Positions 47,471 to 58,924 are shown, counted from the first letter of the stretch. The stretch: DNA of 64,000 nt from Seriola aureovittata (GCF_021018895.1 NC_079375.1:23075975-23139974); one strand, 5' to 3'. Program-made: numbers and translations. The notes: generated from the sequence alone by a model not told the origin.

Positions 47471-48574
47471 GAGGAGAATAGAGGCTTATCGACTCAGAGA
47501 GGGGTGACGGACAGGGGGAGAAAGAGGGAGGGAAAGAGAGAGAGTCGGGATTGGTGGTCATGTCTAGGCAACACATACTGTAGGTGATCTAATCTTGAGG
47601 CATTACACTGACAGACAGGCCGTAATCAGTGGCTGCTATTTGAGGATCGGGAATGGATATGTGGATGCTGAAAAAGGATGCTGGATGCTTCTCTTTCTCT
47701 TGAGAACCTTGAACTTCTGCTAAACGGCCAAAGACATCAGTTTTGATTGGTTCAGCCCCATTTCTCACGTAGAAATGTCAAACATTTAACAGAAAAAAAA
47801 CATGTTCTCCAGGCGCTCGTAGGCAACTGACGTGTGCAATCGATATGCTTTCACTTTTCTGCCCTGAGGTTGAAACTTGTCTCTGTTTTAGACCAATATA
47901 CCAGACTTCAAAATAAAGGATTTTAATATAATTTCTCCAAAGAGTAACTGGAAACTGTATTTTTTTTCTTTTCCCCGTGATCATAAACATTCCCAATAAT
48001 TGAATACATGCAAAACTTCCCCCTGTATTAATTTTATAAACCCAAAATATGTGTTGACTCCAGTTTTCTCAACATGAGGTTTGGCTGATTTTTATTTTTC
48101 CTTTACAAGTTTTTTTCTCTCTCTCTCTCTCTCTTTGGGTTTGGAACAGTTTCTCTGACAAAACAAGCTGTTTGAAGATTTCAGCTCGGGCTGTAAAAGC
48201 TGAAAGGGAAAGTCCAGATGATTAAAAAAGGTCCACGCAGCCACAATTCTTACAACTGCTCTTTTTCTACCACACCCCAAAATGATTCTTATTCTTAAGA
48301 ATTATTCTTGTACCTATTCCTACTTCCTTTTTTAAAAATAATTTAGAAATTGTAACATATGACACATATGCCTCTATATCAGGAGTGATGTCATATATAT
48401 CATATATATATATATCACATTGTACAGTAATAATCCAATATGTATGGGAAAAAACAGGAAATTTGACCAGATTAGGTTCTAGGGACTCTAGTTTTCCGTT
48501 TCGCAAATCCTGAATTGATCCAATTCTTTCCTCTAAATCACCTCTTGTATTCGACCGAGAGAGATGGAGGGAAA

Positions 48575-48775
48575 GCTAAATTGTTGCTGCACCTTCAAAT
48601 CTTCACTTAACTCGTGGAATTGCAGGTAATAATTTGCGATAACAAGGAAAAAGCCTCACCGGGTCGACGGCTCCTCTAATACGCCCTCCAGGTTCTACTG
48701 TAAGATCAGGGCGCTCTGCGTACAGCAGCCTGACCTCACACTGCCCTCAGCTAATGACATTAGGACATACACGTC
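48575..48775. promoter_or_regulatory. candidate conserved noncoding element
   Basis: Complex sequence with GCAGGTAATAATTTGCGATAAC, a CpG-rich CACCGGGTCGACGGC word, CTCTAATACGCCC and CAGCTAATGACATTAGG. The last is an imperfect TAATG-CATTA inverted repeat. Confidence 0.4.
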
Positions 48776-48889
48776 GGTGTTGCAACAGGGTCACCCACGG
48801 TGCACCTATACACACACACATGCAGACATGCACACACACCAAATGACCTATGAACATGCATATACACACACACACACACACACACACCA

Positions 48890-49020
48890 AGTCCTGAGTC
48901 CCCTGGGCGAGCCATTAAAGAAGCTTCCCTCTCAGGTCGCCTCTCATTACAGCCCATTAGTCAGGTGCATTTGAGAGAGTGTGTGGGGTCACCCTTCACT
49001 GGCTAACAAGTGGGGTAACA
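48890..49020. promoter_or_regulatory. candidate conserved noncoding element
   Basis: Complex block between CA tracts, with GAGCCATTAAAGAAGC, CTCTCATTACAGCCCATTAG and GGCTAACAAGTGGGG. Confidence 0.33.
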
Positions 49021-49084
49021 GAGTTAGCAAGAGAGAGACCGATGGGAGGAGGGGTGCTTTGCTTACACCTGCCCACCCACAAAT

Positions 49085-49086
<2 letters not shown>

Positions 49087-49126
<40 letters not shown>
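49087..49126. repeat. (CA)n microsatellite
   Basis: Forty bp of CA, ending in a short CCCCGGGGG word. Confidence 0.94.
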
Positions 49127-49128
<2 letters not shown>

Positions 49129-49254
49129 CGGGGGTATCGATTGCAACCGCTGTTTCACCTTTGCCTCTGTGACCTCCCCAACGATGTGTTTATTTACTCC
49201 AGGGCGGCACGCAAACACACACACGTCTGCCACACGCTGCCTGTCACACCATAA

Positions 49255-49670
49255 CCAACAGGGGCATTAGGGAGGCCTTTACAACACTGATTTAGATAAC
49301 CTCCACAGCACAGGGCAGACGCAGAGTAACTCCTTGGCCTCCCCTTAAGTCATGCAGCTTTACCTGAGGCTGAGGAGACGGGGGAATTAGAATGGGAAGG
49401 GTGGGATGGAGGTGGAGGAGGACACCTCTGTTTCTGATGGGAAGACATGCAAACATGACATTTGATCACAACCGGACTGACTGATGACGGAAGACGACCG
49501 CGGTCCACATCCTGTAAATCATCATATTCGCACTGGTAATAATCTGTGACATTTTCATATAAATAAATGCCAGCTCATCACTGGCCCTTCAAAGTTTTAT
49601 GAGGGCATGTCTTGTCCTCTGGCCCACTAAAAGACACATTTTACATTTCTAATTTATTTAGGACAATTAA
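49255..49670. promoter_or_regulatory. candidate conserved noncoding element pair
   Basis: Two complex blocks (49255-49405 and 49490-49670) surround a purine-rich spacer. They contain GGCATTAGGGAGGCC, GATTTAGATAACC, GTAAATCATCATATTCGC, CTGGTAATAATCTGTGAC, TTCATATAAATAAATGCC and AATTTATTTAGG. Confidence 0.37.
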
Positions 49671-50939
49671 ATAACTTAAACTCCACCATCAGAGTCACAC
49701 ACATCTCATCCTCAGAGGAGGCTACATGGTACGAGGTGGAGGGAACCTGACGTTCCACACGTATCCTTCCACCTCTTCAGTGTTTCCTGCACCCCCCCCC
49801 CTTCCCCTCCATTCCTCTTGACACTTCAGCTGATAACGTTACAACACGACGTGGACGGTTCTTAAGATACGCAACATAGACTTTTATGAGTCTGCCAACC
49901 CCTTGATGAACTTTACCTAGATCCAACTGCGACAGAAAGGAAATGCACCACGCTGTCATGAAGGGGGGGGACGCAGCAGAGTTTGAACCCTTCATTCTTC
50001 ATTGTACATTCCCACTGATTAACCTCATTTCTTTAAATGACCCTGCAAGTATTACTTTACACACTGCAGACCTTGATAAAGTATCAGAGGTATTTTTTGA
50101 CGTGGTGGACTGATCACCTTAATTGATTTAATGGCGCCATATACAACGCAGTAAAGCTGCAAAGTCCAAACTAGGGCGGGATACCACTGACGTGCCAGAG
50201 TCTATGTTCTTGTCTAATACGTTATTTTTGCTTACTGTAAAACCTGTGTTAAAGCAGCATTGTTTGATGTTTCGGCCACTGGGGGGGGGGGGGGGGCAGT
50301 GCAACAAACCGTAAACACAAAACTGATGAAATTATCACCATACAAAGTTTTATAGATCTAGCTGATAAAGATTTACAATCAATGGGAGTCATGTTTCCAG
50401 GCACCATGAATGCAAGTTGAATATTCGCTCTCCTTTTAGCTGTGTTTAGGGGGGGAAGGGCAATATCTGGCTGCTGAGCCCTTACATGGCCGATTATATT
50501 CCCCGGCTGGTTGCTAACTTTATCTGACGGCTCGGTTCATCAGAGGTTTTCTGCTGACTTCTGTTGTTGGAGCTTCGGGATGATGTGAGCATCGACGGTG
50601 AAACAAAACATTAAAGTTGGCGTCGTGAAACCAAAACAATGAGCCTAAAAAGATGCTGTAGAAATATTGATTAGTGTGTCTTTAAACGCTCTCACTGGCA
50701 GCAGAGTTTAGGGGTTTAAAGTACGTTACATGGAAGCTGTTGACTTCCTGCTAATAACGACCGTCAGTGAGCTGCTGGTTGACAACGGAGGAAAATACAA
50801 ACTGTACGGCCGAGAAGTGCGTGCATGTGTAAGTGTGTATCCGTGTGCACATCGGTGGGTTTTCTGTGCATGTTGCATATTTGGGTGTGTGCATACAGAA
50901 TGCGAGATGGTGTGTGTGTGTGTGTGTGTGTGTGTGAGT

Positions 50940-51365
50940 TGTCAGCCAGCTAGTAGTAGCCGGGCAGGCCATAGTGATTTGTAGTAAAATTTTAATGGGG
51001 GATCCATACATATGTCTAGCTGTCAGCTTTATGAGGGCGTTTATACAGGCAGGCCTCACCATGCCAACCTGGACTACAGGCGGCCAGGACACAGACGCTG
51101 TTCTACACACACACACACACAAACACACACACGCAGAATGTCTTTCTATCACGATCTCTTTTAGCAGTGCCACAGGGACCAGTACTGTCACAGAACTGTC
51201 AGCGCCGGGTGCTCGGGGCCCTAAATGAAGGCATCAAGCGCTCTCATCCCCCGCTGTAATAAAACCCGGTCAACAAGCCCCCGCCGCCGGCGACGCATAA
51301 TGGGCTTTTTATTTCCGTTTGGTTGCACCGGCCTACAGAATTAAAGCCCAGTTTGGTGAATGGAG
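50940..51365. promoter_or_regulatory. candidate conserved noncoding element pair
   Basis: Complex blocks at 50940-51100 and 51160-51365 surround a short CA tract. They contain GTAAAATTTTAATGGGGG, GCTTTATGAGGGCG, CTAAATGAAGGC, GCTGTAATAAAACCC and CGCATAATGGGCTTTTTATT. The second is GC-rich with many CpG yet ends AT-rich, a pattern common in developmental enhancers. Confidence 0.4.
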
Positions 51366-51599
51366 GACAAGGTGGCCTCAAGGTCAGTGGGAGAGCTGGA
51401 GGGCGAGGATGACACCTTTAGGTTTCAAAGCAAAAACCACAGAATGTACAAGACTCTTTAAAGGATGGAAATTTAAAAATGCTCTTTTAATAGTTCTGGC
51501 TAAGAAATTTTCCAGCTGTGGCCTCATGACCATCCTCATGCTGTTGAAGACATGTTGTACAGGGATGGTGAACAGACATGTCGGAGGCGATATGGTCTA

Positions 51600-51850
51600 A
51601 AAGAAAAAGACGCATCTGATTCTGCTGCCGTCCTCTGAAGAAAATCTAGAAACACAAGCAAGCAGTGATTGTAGCTCTGCATTGCAATAATTTTAGAGTC
51701 ATAAGAGACCAAGAGCTTGTTAATGCCGCTGCCGCCGTTTCTATTGAAAAGTTTAAATGAAGCTACGAGTTAACAGCTTCACTAATTAGCAGTGTCGTTT
51801 GGCAGCAGCCCAACAAATCCGCTGTGACCCCAGTGATCTCATTTACCCTA
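51600..51850. promoter_or_regulatory. candidate conserved noncoding element
   Basis: Complex sequence with GCATTGCAATAATTTTAG, GCTTGTTAATGCC, TTTAAATGAAGC and CTTCACTAATTAGCAGTG, with no recognised product. Confidence 0.4.
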
Positions 51851-52080
51851 CCTGCTCCATTTAGGAAGGAACAGGAACCCAAACGATGGAAAAAGGTCAA
51901 AGGTCAGTCCATGTTGTTGTGTCAGAGCAGAGGAACCCGGTGCCGTGTGTCAGAGGCAAGTCGTGTGTGTGTGTGTGAGAACAGGATACTGCGTGTGGTG
52001 GCATTCAGTAATGAGAGGAAAAAACAACAGAGGAACAGACTGTTAACAGCGACAGGTGTCTTGTTAGGTTAGAATTACCA

Positions 52081-52196
<116 letters not shown>

Positions 52197-52606
52197 GCAA
52201 GCAACCATCTGGTAATGCTCTGGAGTGTTTTGTCTCTTGTAACTGGCAGGATTATCCAATGTGGTTGAATTTCAAAAGTCTTCAACATATTATTATCAAT
52301 TCATTCACTAAGCTGTTTAAATTCCACCAGAGGAACCAACTGAAACAAAGAATTACAAAACATGAGACTAATTTCATCTGTGATATCAGGGGTTATTAAT
52401 ATCTTGCTATGTCCACATTTAATGATATATGAAAAACAATTATTGCTTTTCTGTTAATGGAGTCAAAGTGGAATTATCGGCCCCTGATTTCTGATTTGAA
52501 GTATTGTATGTCTCGGTTCACACATTAAAACAGTGTAAACTTATGTTTTTGGGCTTTTCACACACATATATTGAATACATGTCCTTCGTCCTGAATATAC
52601 TATGTG

Positions 52607-53290
52607 GACTATATGGTCAAAAGTGTGCGGACATTCCTATTCAGATGCATTTGAGCACAATAGTCTGGGTTGATTTTCATGGTTTGGGTTAAACCAATTC
52701 TTTATCATTTATTCAATGATAATTCACGGAGGTCCAGTTAGTGCTGTAATGGCTAGAAACGCTGATTAAAACAGAAATGCTCCATTAAAATGTACAAATT
52801 CTCAGTAATTTATAGGTTTTACGTCCAGGTCCGGAGAGGAATGGCGTCTGGGTTCAGATCCGGACTGTGGTCCGCCTTTTAGTGACCACTGATTAAAGGG
52901 AAATCTTGTTATAATAATTTAGACAACAGTGTGCTTCCAGGTTTGTGGCAGCAGGGAGAGGCCTCTTCCTGTTATGTCATAGTAATTCCCGCAGTGCACA
53001 AAGTGGGATCCATGAAGATATTGTTTTAGCAGTTTGCTCAGGAAGAACTTGCAGAACTCCTTTGGGACGGATTGGGACACTTACTGCCTGCCAGGCTTCT
53101 CTGCCCTTAAATCAGTGCTTGACCTCACTAATGCTGTTTGCAGCTGAATGGGAGCAAACCCCTGCAGTCAGCTTCCAAATTCTGCTGGAACACCTTCCCA
53201 GAGGAGGAGCGCAGGCTGTTGTAGCAGCATATTAATGCCCATAGTTTTGGAACAAGACTTCCAACTTATGGGTGTAATGTTTGGGTGTCC
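52607..53290 (-). mobile_element. old non-autonomous DNA transposon copy
   Basis: The left end ACTATATGGTCAAAAGTGTG matches the terminus of the abundant fish elements that read TATATGGCCAAAAGTATGTGGAC. Right-hand segments such as GGAACACCTTCCCAGAGGAG and GCATATTAATGCCCATAG correspond to the other end of the same family in inverted orientation. The usual right terminal inverted repeat is missing and replaced by a palindrome (see 53287-53328). The frame at 52945-53235 is a by-product and not a gene. Confidence 0.7.
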
Positions 53291-53328
53291 CTCCCCTCTC
53301 CACTTGTAAAAGTGGAGAGGGGAGGGAC
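53287..53328. repeat. perfect hairpin: 19-bp arms, 4-nt loop
   Basis: GTCCCTCCCCTCTCCACTT (53287-53305), loop GTAA, then its exact reverse complement (53310-53328). No mismatch is present. The arm is a pure pyrimidine run apart from the first base and one A. Confidence 0.97.
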
Positions 53329-53819
53329 AATGTCAGTTGTCAATTAAAGCAAGATAAAGGTGGACATGGCAGGTTTTCTCTGACAAATAGACTTGGAGGA
53401 GATATGCCATTATGAAAGTGGCTAACCATCACTTAAGTACTTAGTGAACGTCTCCTGATAACTCCAGCTAGACTCCCTTTTAGGTGATACTTTACTTAAT
53501 TGAGTGTGAAACCTTTATCACTATCAAGACGGAAGAGGGAAGAGGGATAAAAAAAAAGACAGAGGAGAGAGAAGGATGCTGGGAGAGGATGAAGGAGAGG
53601 ACAGGAGAGAGCCTTAAGAGAAGAGAAGAAGAGCATAGAAAAGGTGAAGAAAGGAAAAGACGACGGAGGAGGTGAAGGAGTGTCCCTTACCAGATGGAGT
53701 GGTCATATAGGCAGGTACCCTCCAAATGAACCTCCACCCCTCCCCTCGTATTAACCCCCATCCCCTCCATCCCCTGTATACTGAACCCCACCACTCCGTC
53801 ATGCTATTACCTCCCTGTC

Positions 53820-53945
53820 TCTTTCATTATCTGCCGTGAACTCTGGGTAACCTCGTCGCGGCCATTCTTTATGTCACGGCCCGCAACGCGAGCCGTGATT
53901 TAGGCCCATCCAGTCCACCTAATTTGATTTCATCATCACGGGGCG
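53820..53945. promoter_or_regulatory. candidate conserved noncoding element
   Basis: CpG-bearing complex block with TTCTTTATGTCACGGCC, GTGATTTAGGCCC and CACCTAATTTGATTTCATC, ending at a G-rich spacer. Confidence 0.38.
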
Positions 53946-54079
53946 CAGCGAGAAAAAGGGGGGGGGGTGGGGGGGGGGAGGGTTATGCTGTAGGAGAAGA
54001 GAGGGGAGAAGGAGAAGAAAGTGGAGGTGATGGTGGCGGAGGGTTGGGAGGGAGAGAGGTAAGGGGATCTCAGGAGGGG

Positions 54080-54225
54080 GGGGGTCACAGCGGTAAGCGC
54101 TAGCCAAATGACTTGAAGAGGCTAATAAAGTAATCAAGGCCTTCGTTACATGGCCATAATATTCGCCTAAAACACTGATAACTATTACTGGGCCCAATCA
54201 TTAGCCAACATTAATAGCTTTTTCC
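54080..54225. promoter_or_regulatory. candidate conserved noncoding element
   Basis: It is the partner of the block at 53820, across a G-rich spacer. It contains GAGGCTAATAAAGTAATCAAGG, TGGCCATAATATTCGCC, CTGATAACTATTACTGGG and CAATCATTAGCCAACATTAATAGC. ATTA/TAAT cores are very dense. Confidence 0.42.
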
Positions 54226-54913
54226 TCCTCTCCTCTCGTCTCCTCTCCTCTCGTCTCCTCTCCTCTCCACTGACACCCTCTTAATAGCAGTTACGATCCG
54301 AAACAGACAGATATACTTTGTTGTAGTTACCTCTCAACCATGGGCACCAAAAGGCATCAGGAGGCAGTTAGAGAAGAAGAACAACCACAGCATCAGTTGG
54401 TTCAGGAAATGCCCCCAAAACGACACGTGTTGAAGTTCGAGGAACAAAGCCCCCTGGAGGCCGTGGGAGTTACGACAGGAGCAAAGGGAAGTCTGTGTAG
54501 AGAGGAGGTCAGGGAGGACTGATGGGTCAAACACAGCGCTGGAGACCGTTGCTCATTCCTCCGCTTCAAACTGTGAGTCACCGTTGGTTTCTTCTGATCA
54601 TTCCCAAACCTGAACCACATGATTATTATTGTAACCATGACGAAAAAGATCCCCTGTGCCGTAACCTTAAGTGGTCATCTTAGGACAAACTACAGCGTTT
54701 CCTTAACCTTTACAAGGTACTTGTTTCAACACAAACCGTGCTCTTTCCCTCCCTAAACATATCCAATTCTGCGCAAACAGAAAACAGACGAAAGTGGTTT
54801 TATTTTAATCTATGCTTACCACTAACCCTATGATCTTTACCTGATCTTAACCAAGTGCTTTTGTGCTTAAATCTAACGAAACCTTAACCACACAGGTGGC
54901 AGATGAAAAAATA

Positions 54914-55355
54914 TTAAAGGCCCCATATTGCATAAAGTGACATATCGATGTCTTTGATTATAAAGCAGCTCTAGGTTCTGTGAAAGTATCAAAGCCTCAG
55001 TCCACAGAGAAACACACACAGCCTGTATTCAGGAACTGAACCTTAAAAACAGCCGTCAGGACTTCTGTAACTTTGTGATGTCACAACTATACAGTCACTG
55101 CCCTCAGCCATGCCCCAAGCCCCGCCCACCTGGACCCACCATCCAACCTTGCAAGAATTGAGTGTTTCTGCTATATTTTTATTTGATCACTAAGAAAAGA
55201 GTCAGCGAATCAGAAGAGAGGATGACAGTGTCTCTTCAGAGAGAAGCCTGAGAGAGGATTTGAGATTGTTTTTGGTTCTTAAAACCACAAATACATCTTC
55301 TTATGGATCAACACTTCAAATAAAACAGGAAAAGTGTAAAATATGGGACCTTTAA
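54914..55355. mobile_element. TTAA-flanked inverted-repeat MITE (piggyBac-like)
   Basis: The termini are AGGCCCCATATT (from 54918) and AATATGGGACCT (to 55351), which are inverted repeats with one mismatch. Each is flanked by TTAA (54914-54917 and 55352-55355), the target duplication typical of piggyBac-type elements. Internal words (CTTTGATTATAAAGCAG, CTTTGTGATGTCACAACTAT, CCCCGCCCACC) are familiar from an abundant fish family. It is about 434 bp with no transposase. Confidence 0.82.
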
Positions 55356-55579
55356 TAAAACATTTCTAAATGTCAAAGGTCATTTGTAACATCTCTGTAA
55401 TGCTTTCAGGAGCATGCAGACTTAATATATTGACTAATTATCTGTCTGTCTATATAATGTACCGAAATGTGTGTGGCCATCCAGCTCAATGACAATTAGC
55501 CGATACAGAGAAGAAATAAAAGCCTGACACTCCACAGCTGCCAACAGCATGTGTCCTCTGCTAACACAGCTTTAAACAC

Positions 55580-55599
55580 ACTCACACACACACACACAC

Positions 55600-55630
<31 letters not shown>
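55580..55630. repeat. (CA)n with CTCA interruptions
   Basis: CA tract broken by two CT steps. Confidence 0.92.
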
Positions 55631-55632
<2 letters not shown>

Positions 55633-55979
55633 GACACATATTCAGACAGACAGATGTGTACCCCACTCTGTTTGACACACAGACACAGACACTGTCATTG
55701 CTGGGTAATCATCAGCCATTAAGATACACGGAGAAAGACAACAAAGCAAAGTGTCTTCATAGCCAAACCGGCTATTATCTTTCACTCAATACGCCATAAA
55801 GCAAAAGAGGGAATTCAGAGAGTCTGCCCTGTTAAGGCTATATACAGTATGTAGTTAACTTCCAGTTGAGCCTCAGATGAAATTAGGTTATGTCTTTGTT
55901 AGCCTGTTATGGTGAAGGAGGAGGGTGGAGACAGAGAAATAGAGACATTTCGAAGAGAAGGTCTAGACACAGAGAGGCA

Positions 55980-56110
55980 GAAATGATACTCTTCTTCAAG
56001 TTGCCAGCGAGCGAGTCACAAACACAAACTGCCAGCTTGTGTCTGAATTGAAGTCCAAGTGCAATGAGGCATCTAATTCAACTTAATAGAATATTCTGTA
56101 GACAAACCAA
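55980..56110. promoter_or_regulatory. candidate conserved noncoding element
   Basis: Complex block with GCCAGCTTGTGTCTGAATTG, CAATGAGGCATCTAATTC and AACTTAATAGAATATTC, with no frame of interest. Confidence 0.3.
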
Positions 56111-56410
56111 CTTTCAGGGGTATGGCGAAAAAAAAAAAGACGCTGATTGAATACAAATCTATAGGTAACGACATCAGTATTTCTCGTAGAAAACAGGAAC
56201 CATCTATCAAAGTCAGAGCTGAGGAGAACGCCTCTTCACTCTTCAATATAACTCTTTGACGGGAACTACATGGTAATGCATAACGATCGCTTGAATGCGA
56301 TTATCTTCCTGAGGTGGGGAGAAAAAATGGCCGAGTATTTTCAGTGTTTTGAGTGTGTGTGTATCACTTTTACAAACCTCTCCTGTGCCAGAAAAGGGTA
56401 TTTTATGCCT

Positions 56411-56412
<2 letters not shown>

Positions 56413-56482
<70 letters not shown>
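56413..56482. repeat. (CA)n microsatellite
   Basis: Seventy bp of uninterrupted CA. Confidence 0.96.
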
Positions 56483-56487
<5 letters not shown>

Positions 56488-56756
56488 ACACAGTTGCTGA
56501 TGGTTGCAGAGGCTTTTCAGCAGTCAGTCAATCAGCAGGCATCTGTGGTCGTTCAGCTGTGCGTTTATGTTGCTTGTGTGCAGATTTGTGCACGAATGTG
56601 TGTGAGAGCAAATACATGTGGGTTATGATCTGTAGTGCTACAAGAAAACTAACAATTGCATCAGTGACCGACAACAGTGATGTGATGGTGTGTCTGATTT
56701 CTTCCTAAAAGACTGAAATTGACCTGAATAATAACAGTGGCCTTTGGATTAAGGAA

Positions 56757-57240
56757 GAGTCTGAGATTTTGGGAGCTGTGCTAATTCACTTTCTTTCAGG
56801 AGGAATTAGCTTAGCTTAGCTTTGCTGAGCGTAGGATAAAGACCAGGAGTATGGCGAGCTAGCCAGCTAGCCTGCCACATTCCGAAATTAAAAAAAGACA
56901 ACGACCAACAGCTCTAAAGCTTTTAAATAACATATTCTATGTCATTTACGCAATTTGTAGAAATGCATGAAATATAAAAAGTGTCGCTGGCTGCCGTTCC
57001 ACCTCACGGCAACAGGAAGTCACTGCTCCCAGCTGCTGTTTGCCAGGAAGTAGTTCCCCATAAAACCATAACATTTAGAATTTTGTACAGATTCAACAAC
57101 TAAGATACATCATGGTAATTAGGAAGCTTTCCAGTTGCTGATAAGCCTCTTTTTGAATTCTGGGGAGAGCTACACTAAGTATTACCCTCTGCTTCCAGTT
57201 GCTAAACTAAGCTAACCATCTGCTGGCTCCAGGTCTGTAC
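56757..57240. mobile_element. diverged inverted-repeat element (TTAGCTTAGCTTAGC family)
   Basis: It carries the ATTAGCTTAGCTTAGC motif near the left, GATAAAGACC just after it, a CAGGAAGTCACTGCTCCC segment in the middle and an inverted CTAAACTAAGCTAACC motif near the right. The same landmark words occur in the copy at 63012-63356. Termini are worn, and no transposase frame is present. Confidence 0.55.
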
Positions 57241-57489
57241 AAAAAAATATTTCTAATTATTATACCACAGCTTGTATTTTCATAGTTTTGGCCATTGTGA
57301 TGACAATGTATTAGTAGTTAAAACTAACACAAAGTCTCAGTGTGTATGTGTGCAAGTACGATGGGACAATTAACTCTGCAAGCACAATCTTACTTTAGCA
57401 GATAGGAATAACGGCCAAAACTCCAAGTCATAATAAACCAAAGATTCCTGTAAGTCTACAATATCTTACCTGCTTGCATTAGTATTATT

Positions 57490-57660
57490 ATGTGCACATA
57501 TTTCCAAGTAATTCCTCTCTGCTGAGAAGCATCACTGCTGCAGCAGCGGAGCAAACATCCAAAACGTGACACTTCAATGACGACTAAATATTTAATCAGT
57601 GCCAGTTATTTTCTGCCAGGTTATGCCTCCATCTGGGTAGCAGTCGAGCTTGAGTGCGCG
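57490..57660. promoter_or_regulatory. candidate conserved noncoding element
   Basis: Complex block with CCAAGTAATTCC, CTAAATATTTAATCAGTGCC and TTATTTTCTGCC, ending at a TG tract. Confidence 0.35.
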
Positions 57661-57779
57661 CGTGCGTTTGTGTGTGTGTGTGTCTGTGTGTGTGACCTCA
57701 GAATGAAGGATTAAAAGAAAGGACTGTCTGCATTCCTCTCTCTCTCTCTCTCTCTTTCACACACACACACACACACTCA

Positions 57780-57900
57780 GTTCCTTTGCTTCTACTGGCA
57801 TCATCGCTACAACGCCGCTGTATGCAAAGACCATATGTTCAGTTTGGCGAACGCCAAGATATCATTGATAATGATTACGGCGATGATGATGTGTGTATGA
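57780..57900. promoter_or_regulatory. candidate conserved noncoding element
   Basis: Complex block with GTATGCAAAGACC (octamer-like ATGCAAAG), GGCGAACGCC (palindrome) and ATATCATTGATAATGATTACGG. The last holds ATCATTGATAATGAT, a near-perfect inverted repeat. It begins directly after a CA tract. Confidence 0.42.
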
Positions 57901-58204
57901 GAGGGGGGGTGGCACACGGAGGGTGGGGTGCATTGTATGAGTCATTGTGTGGCATATAGGGTGTATAGGTGCAAGGCAAAAATCAGTTTCTCCTCATTCT
58001 GCTGCTGTGTGTAACGTGCATGTGTTCCATTTACTTAAAGTGGATTATATGGGGGAGTACGTGTTCATTTAGAGGGTGTCAGAGTCTTTCTGGCATGCTT
58101 CTTTTTCAGTATGTGCATATTGCAAATCGATTTGACTCTGAGAGTTTTCCAATTTATGGCAGGAGTGCAGGGTTTGGTAGATTTTTTTAAGGACAAATAA
58201 AAGA

Positions 58205-58300
58205 CAAAAAATAAAAAATGGGACTTACCTGGGAGGAGAAGCCCAATCAGAGGGGGAACAAGGCACATGGAAAACAGAGAAAGAAAAAGAGACAATATTA
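58205..58300 (-). other. candidate recursive (zero-length exon) splice site
   Basis: On the rnf220 strand, a long pyrimidine-rich stretch (about 58282 down to 58230) ends in CCTCCCAG and is followed immediately by GTAAGTCCC. The AG acceptor (58230-58229) and a full-consensus GT donor (58228-58227) are thus fused. A branch-point-like CCTAAT lies about 70 nt upstream. Recursive splice sites have exactly this form and occur in very long vertebrate introns of neural genes. The alternative is the donor of a short alternative exon. Confidence 0.4.
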
Positions 58301-58488
58301 GGAGCATTACTAAGCAACATATGGCCTGTGTTTCCACATTCAGCCTCTCTGAAACCATGTAATGATCTTTATATGAAAAAGGACTTTCACGGCACCGCAA
58401 GATGACCATAAATCCAAAGTCACATTATTCTCCACCACAGTAATTATGTGAATAGCATGCATGTCAACAGTTATGTGCATGCCCTGCT

Positions 58489-58490
<2 letters not shown>

Positions 58491-58579
<89 letters not shown>

Positions 58580-58580
58580 G
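58491..58580. repeat. (TG)n microsatellite, 90 bp
   Basis: TG with two TTTG interruptions. Confidence 0.96.
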
Positions 58581-58924
58581 AGAGGGTGTATAGTTTTTTA
58601 ATGCCACCCAGCAACACAGCAAATCCTTGTTAAATTCAAGTCGGGAACAGACATACTCTCCATGCGACCGCAACCTCCCTCCTCCCCCTCTGTGTCTCCC
58701 CTCCCTCCACCTCCACCTCCATCCCCTCCACCCTCCACCCCTCATCCTTCCCTCTCTCCTTACTGTGGTGTAAACACAGATTGTTAGGTTAGGGGTTAAA
58801 AGTGTTGTGCTTAGATTCTCTCGGCACTAATCTGATTTCTCCTCTCTTTGCGCGTCTATATTTATTTGGTTTTGTCAACACTCACGTCTCCTTCTCTCCC
58901 CCTCTCTTTCTCTCTCTCTCTCTC

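Noticed and set aside
52945..53235. 96-codon plus-strand frame
   Set aside because: It lies wholly inside an old DNA transposon copy and is read antisense to it.
57460..57500. Minus-strand CAG|GTAAGA donor-like site at 57472
   Set aside because: It has no pyrimidine tract before it and no protein-like exon. Donor consensus sequences of this quality are expected by chance in 64 kb.
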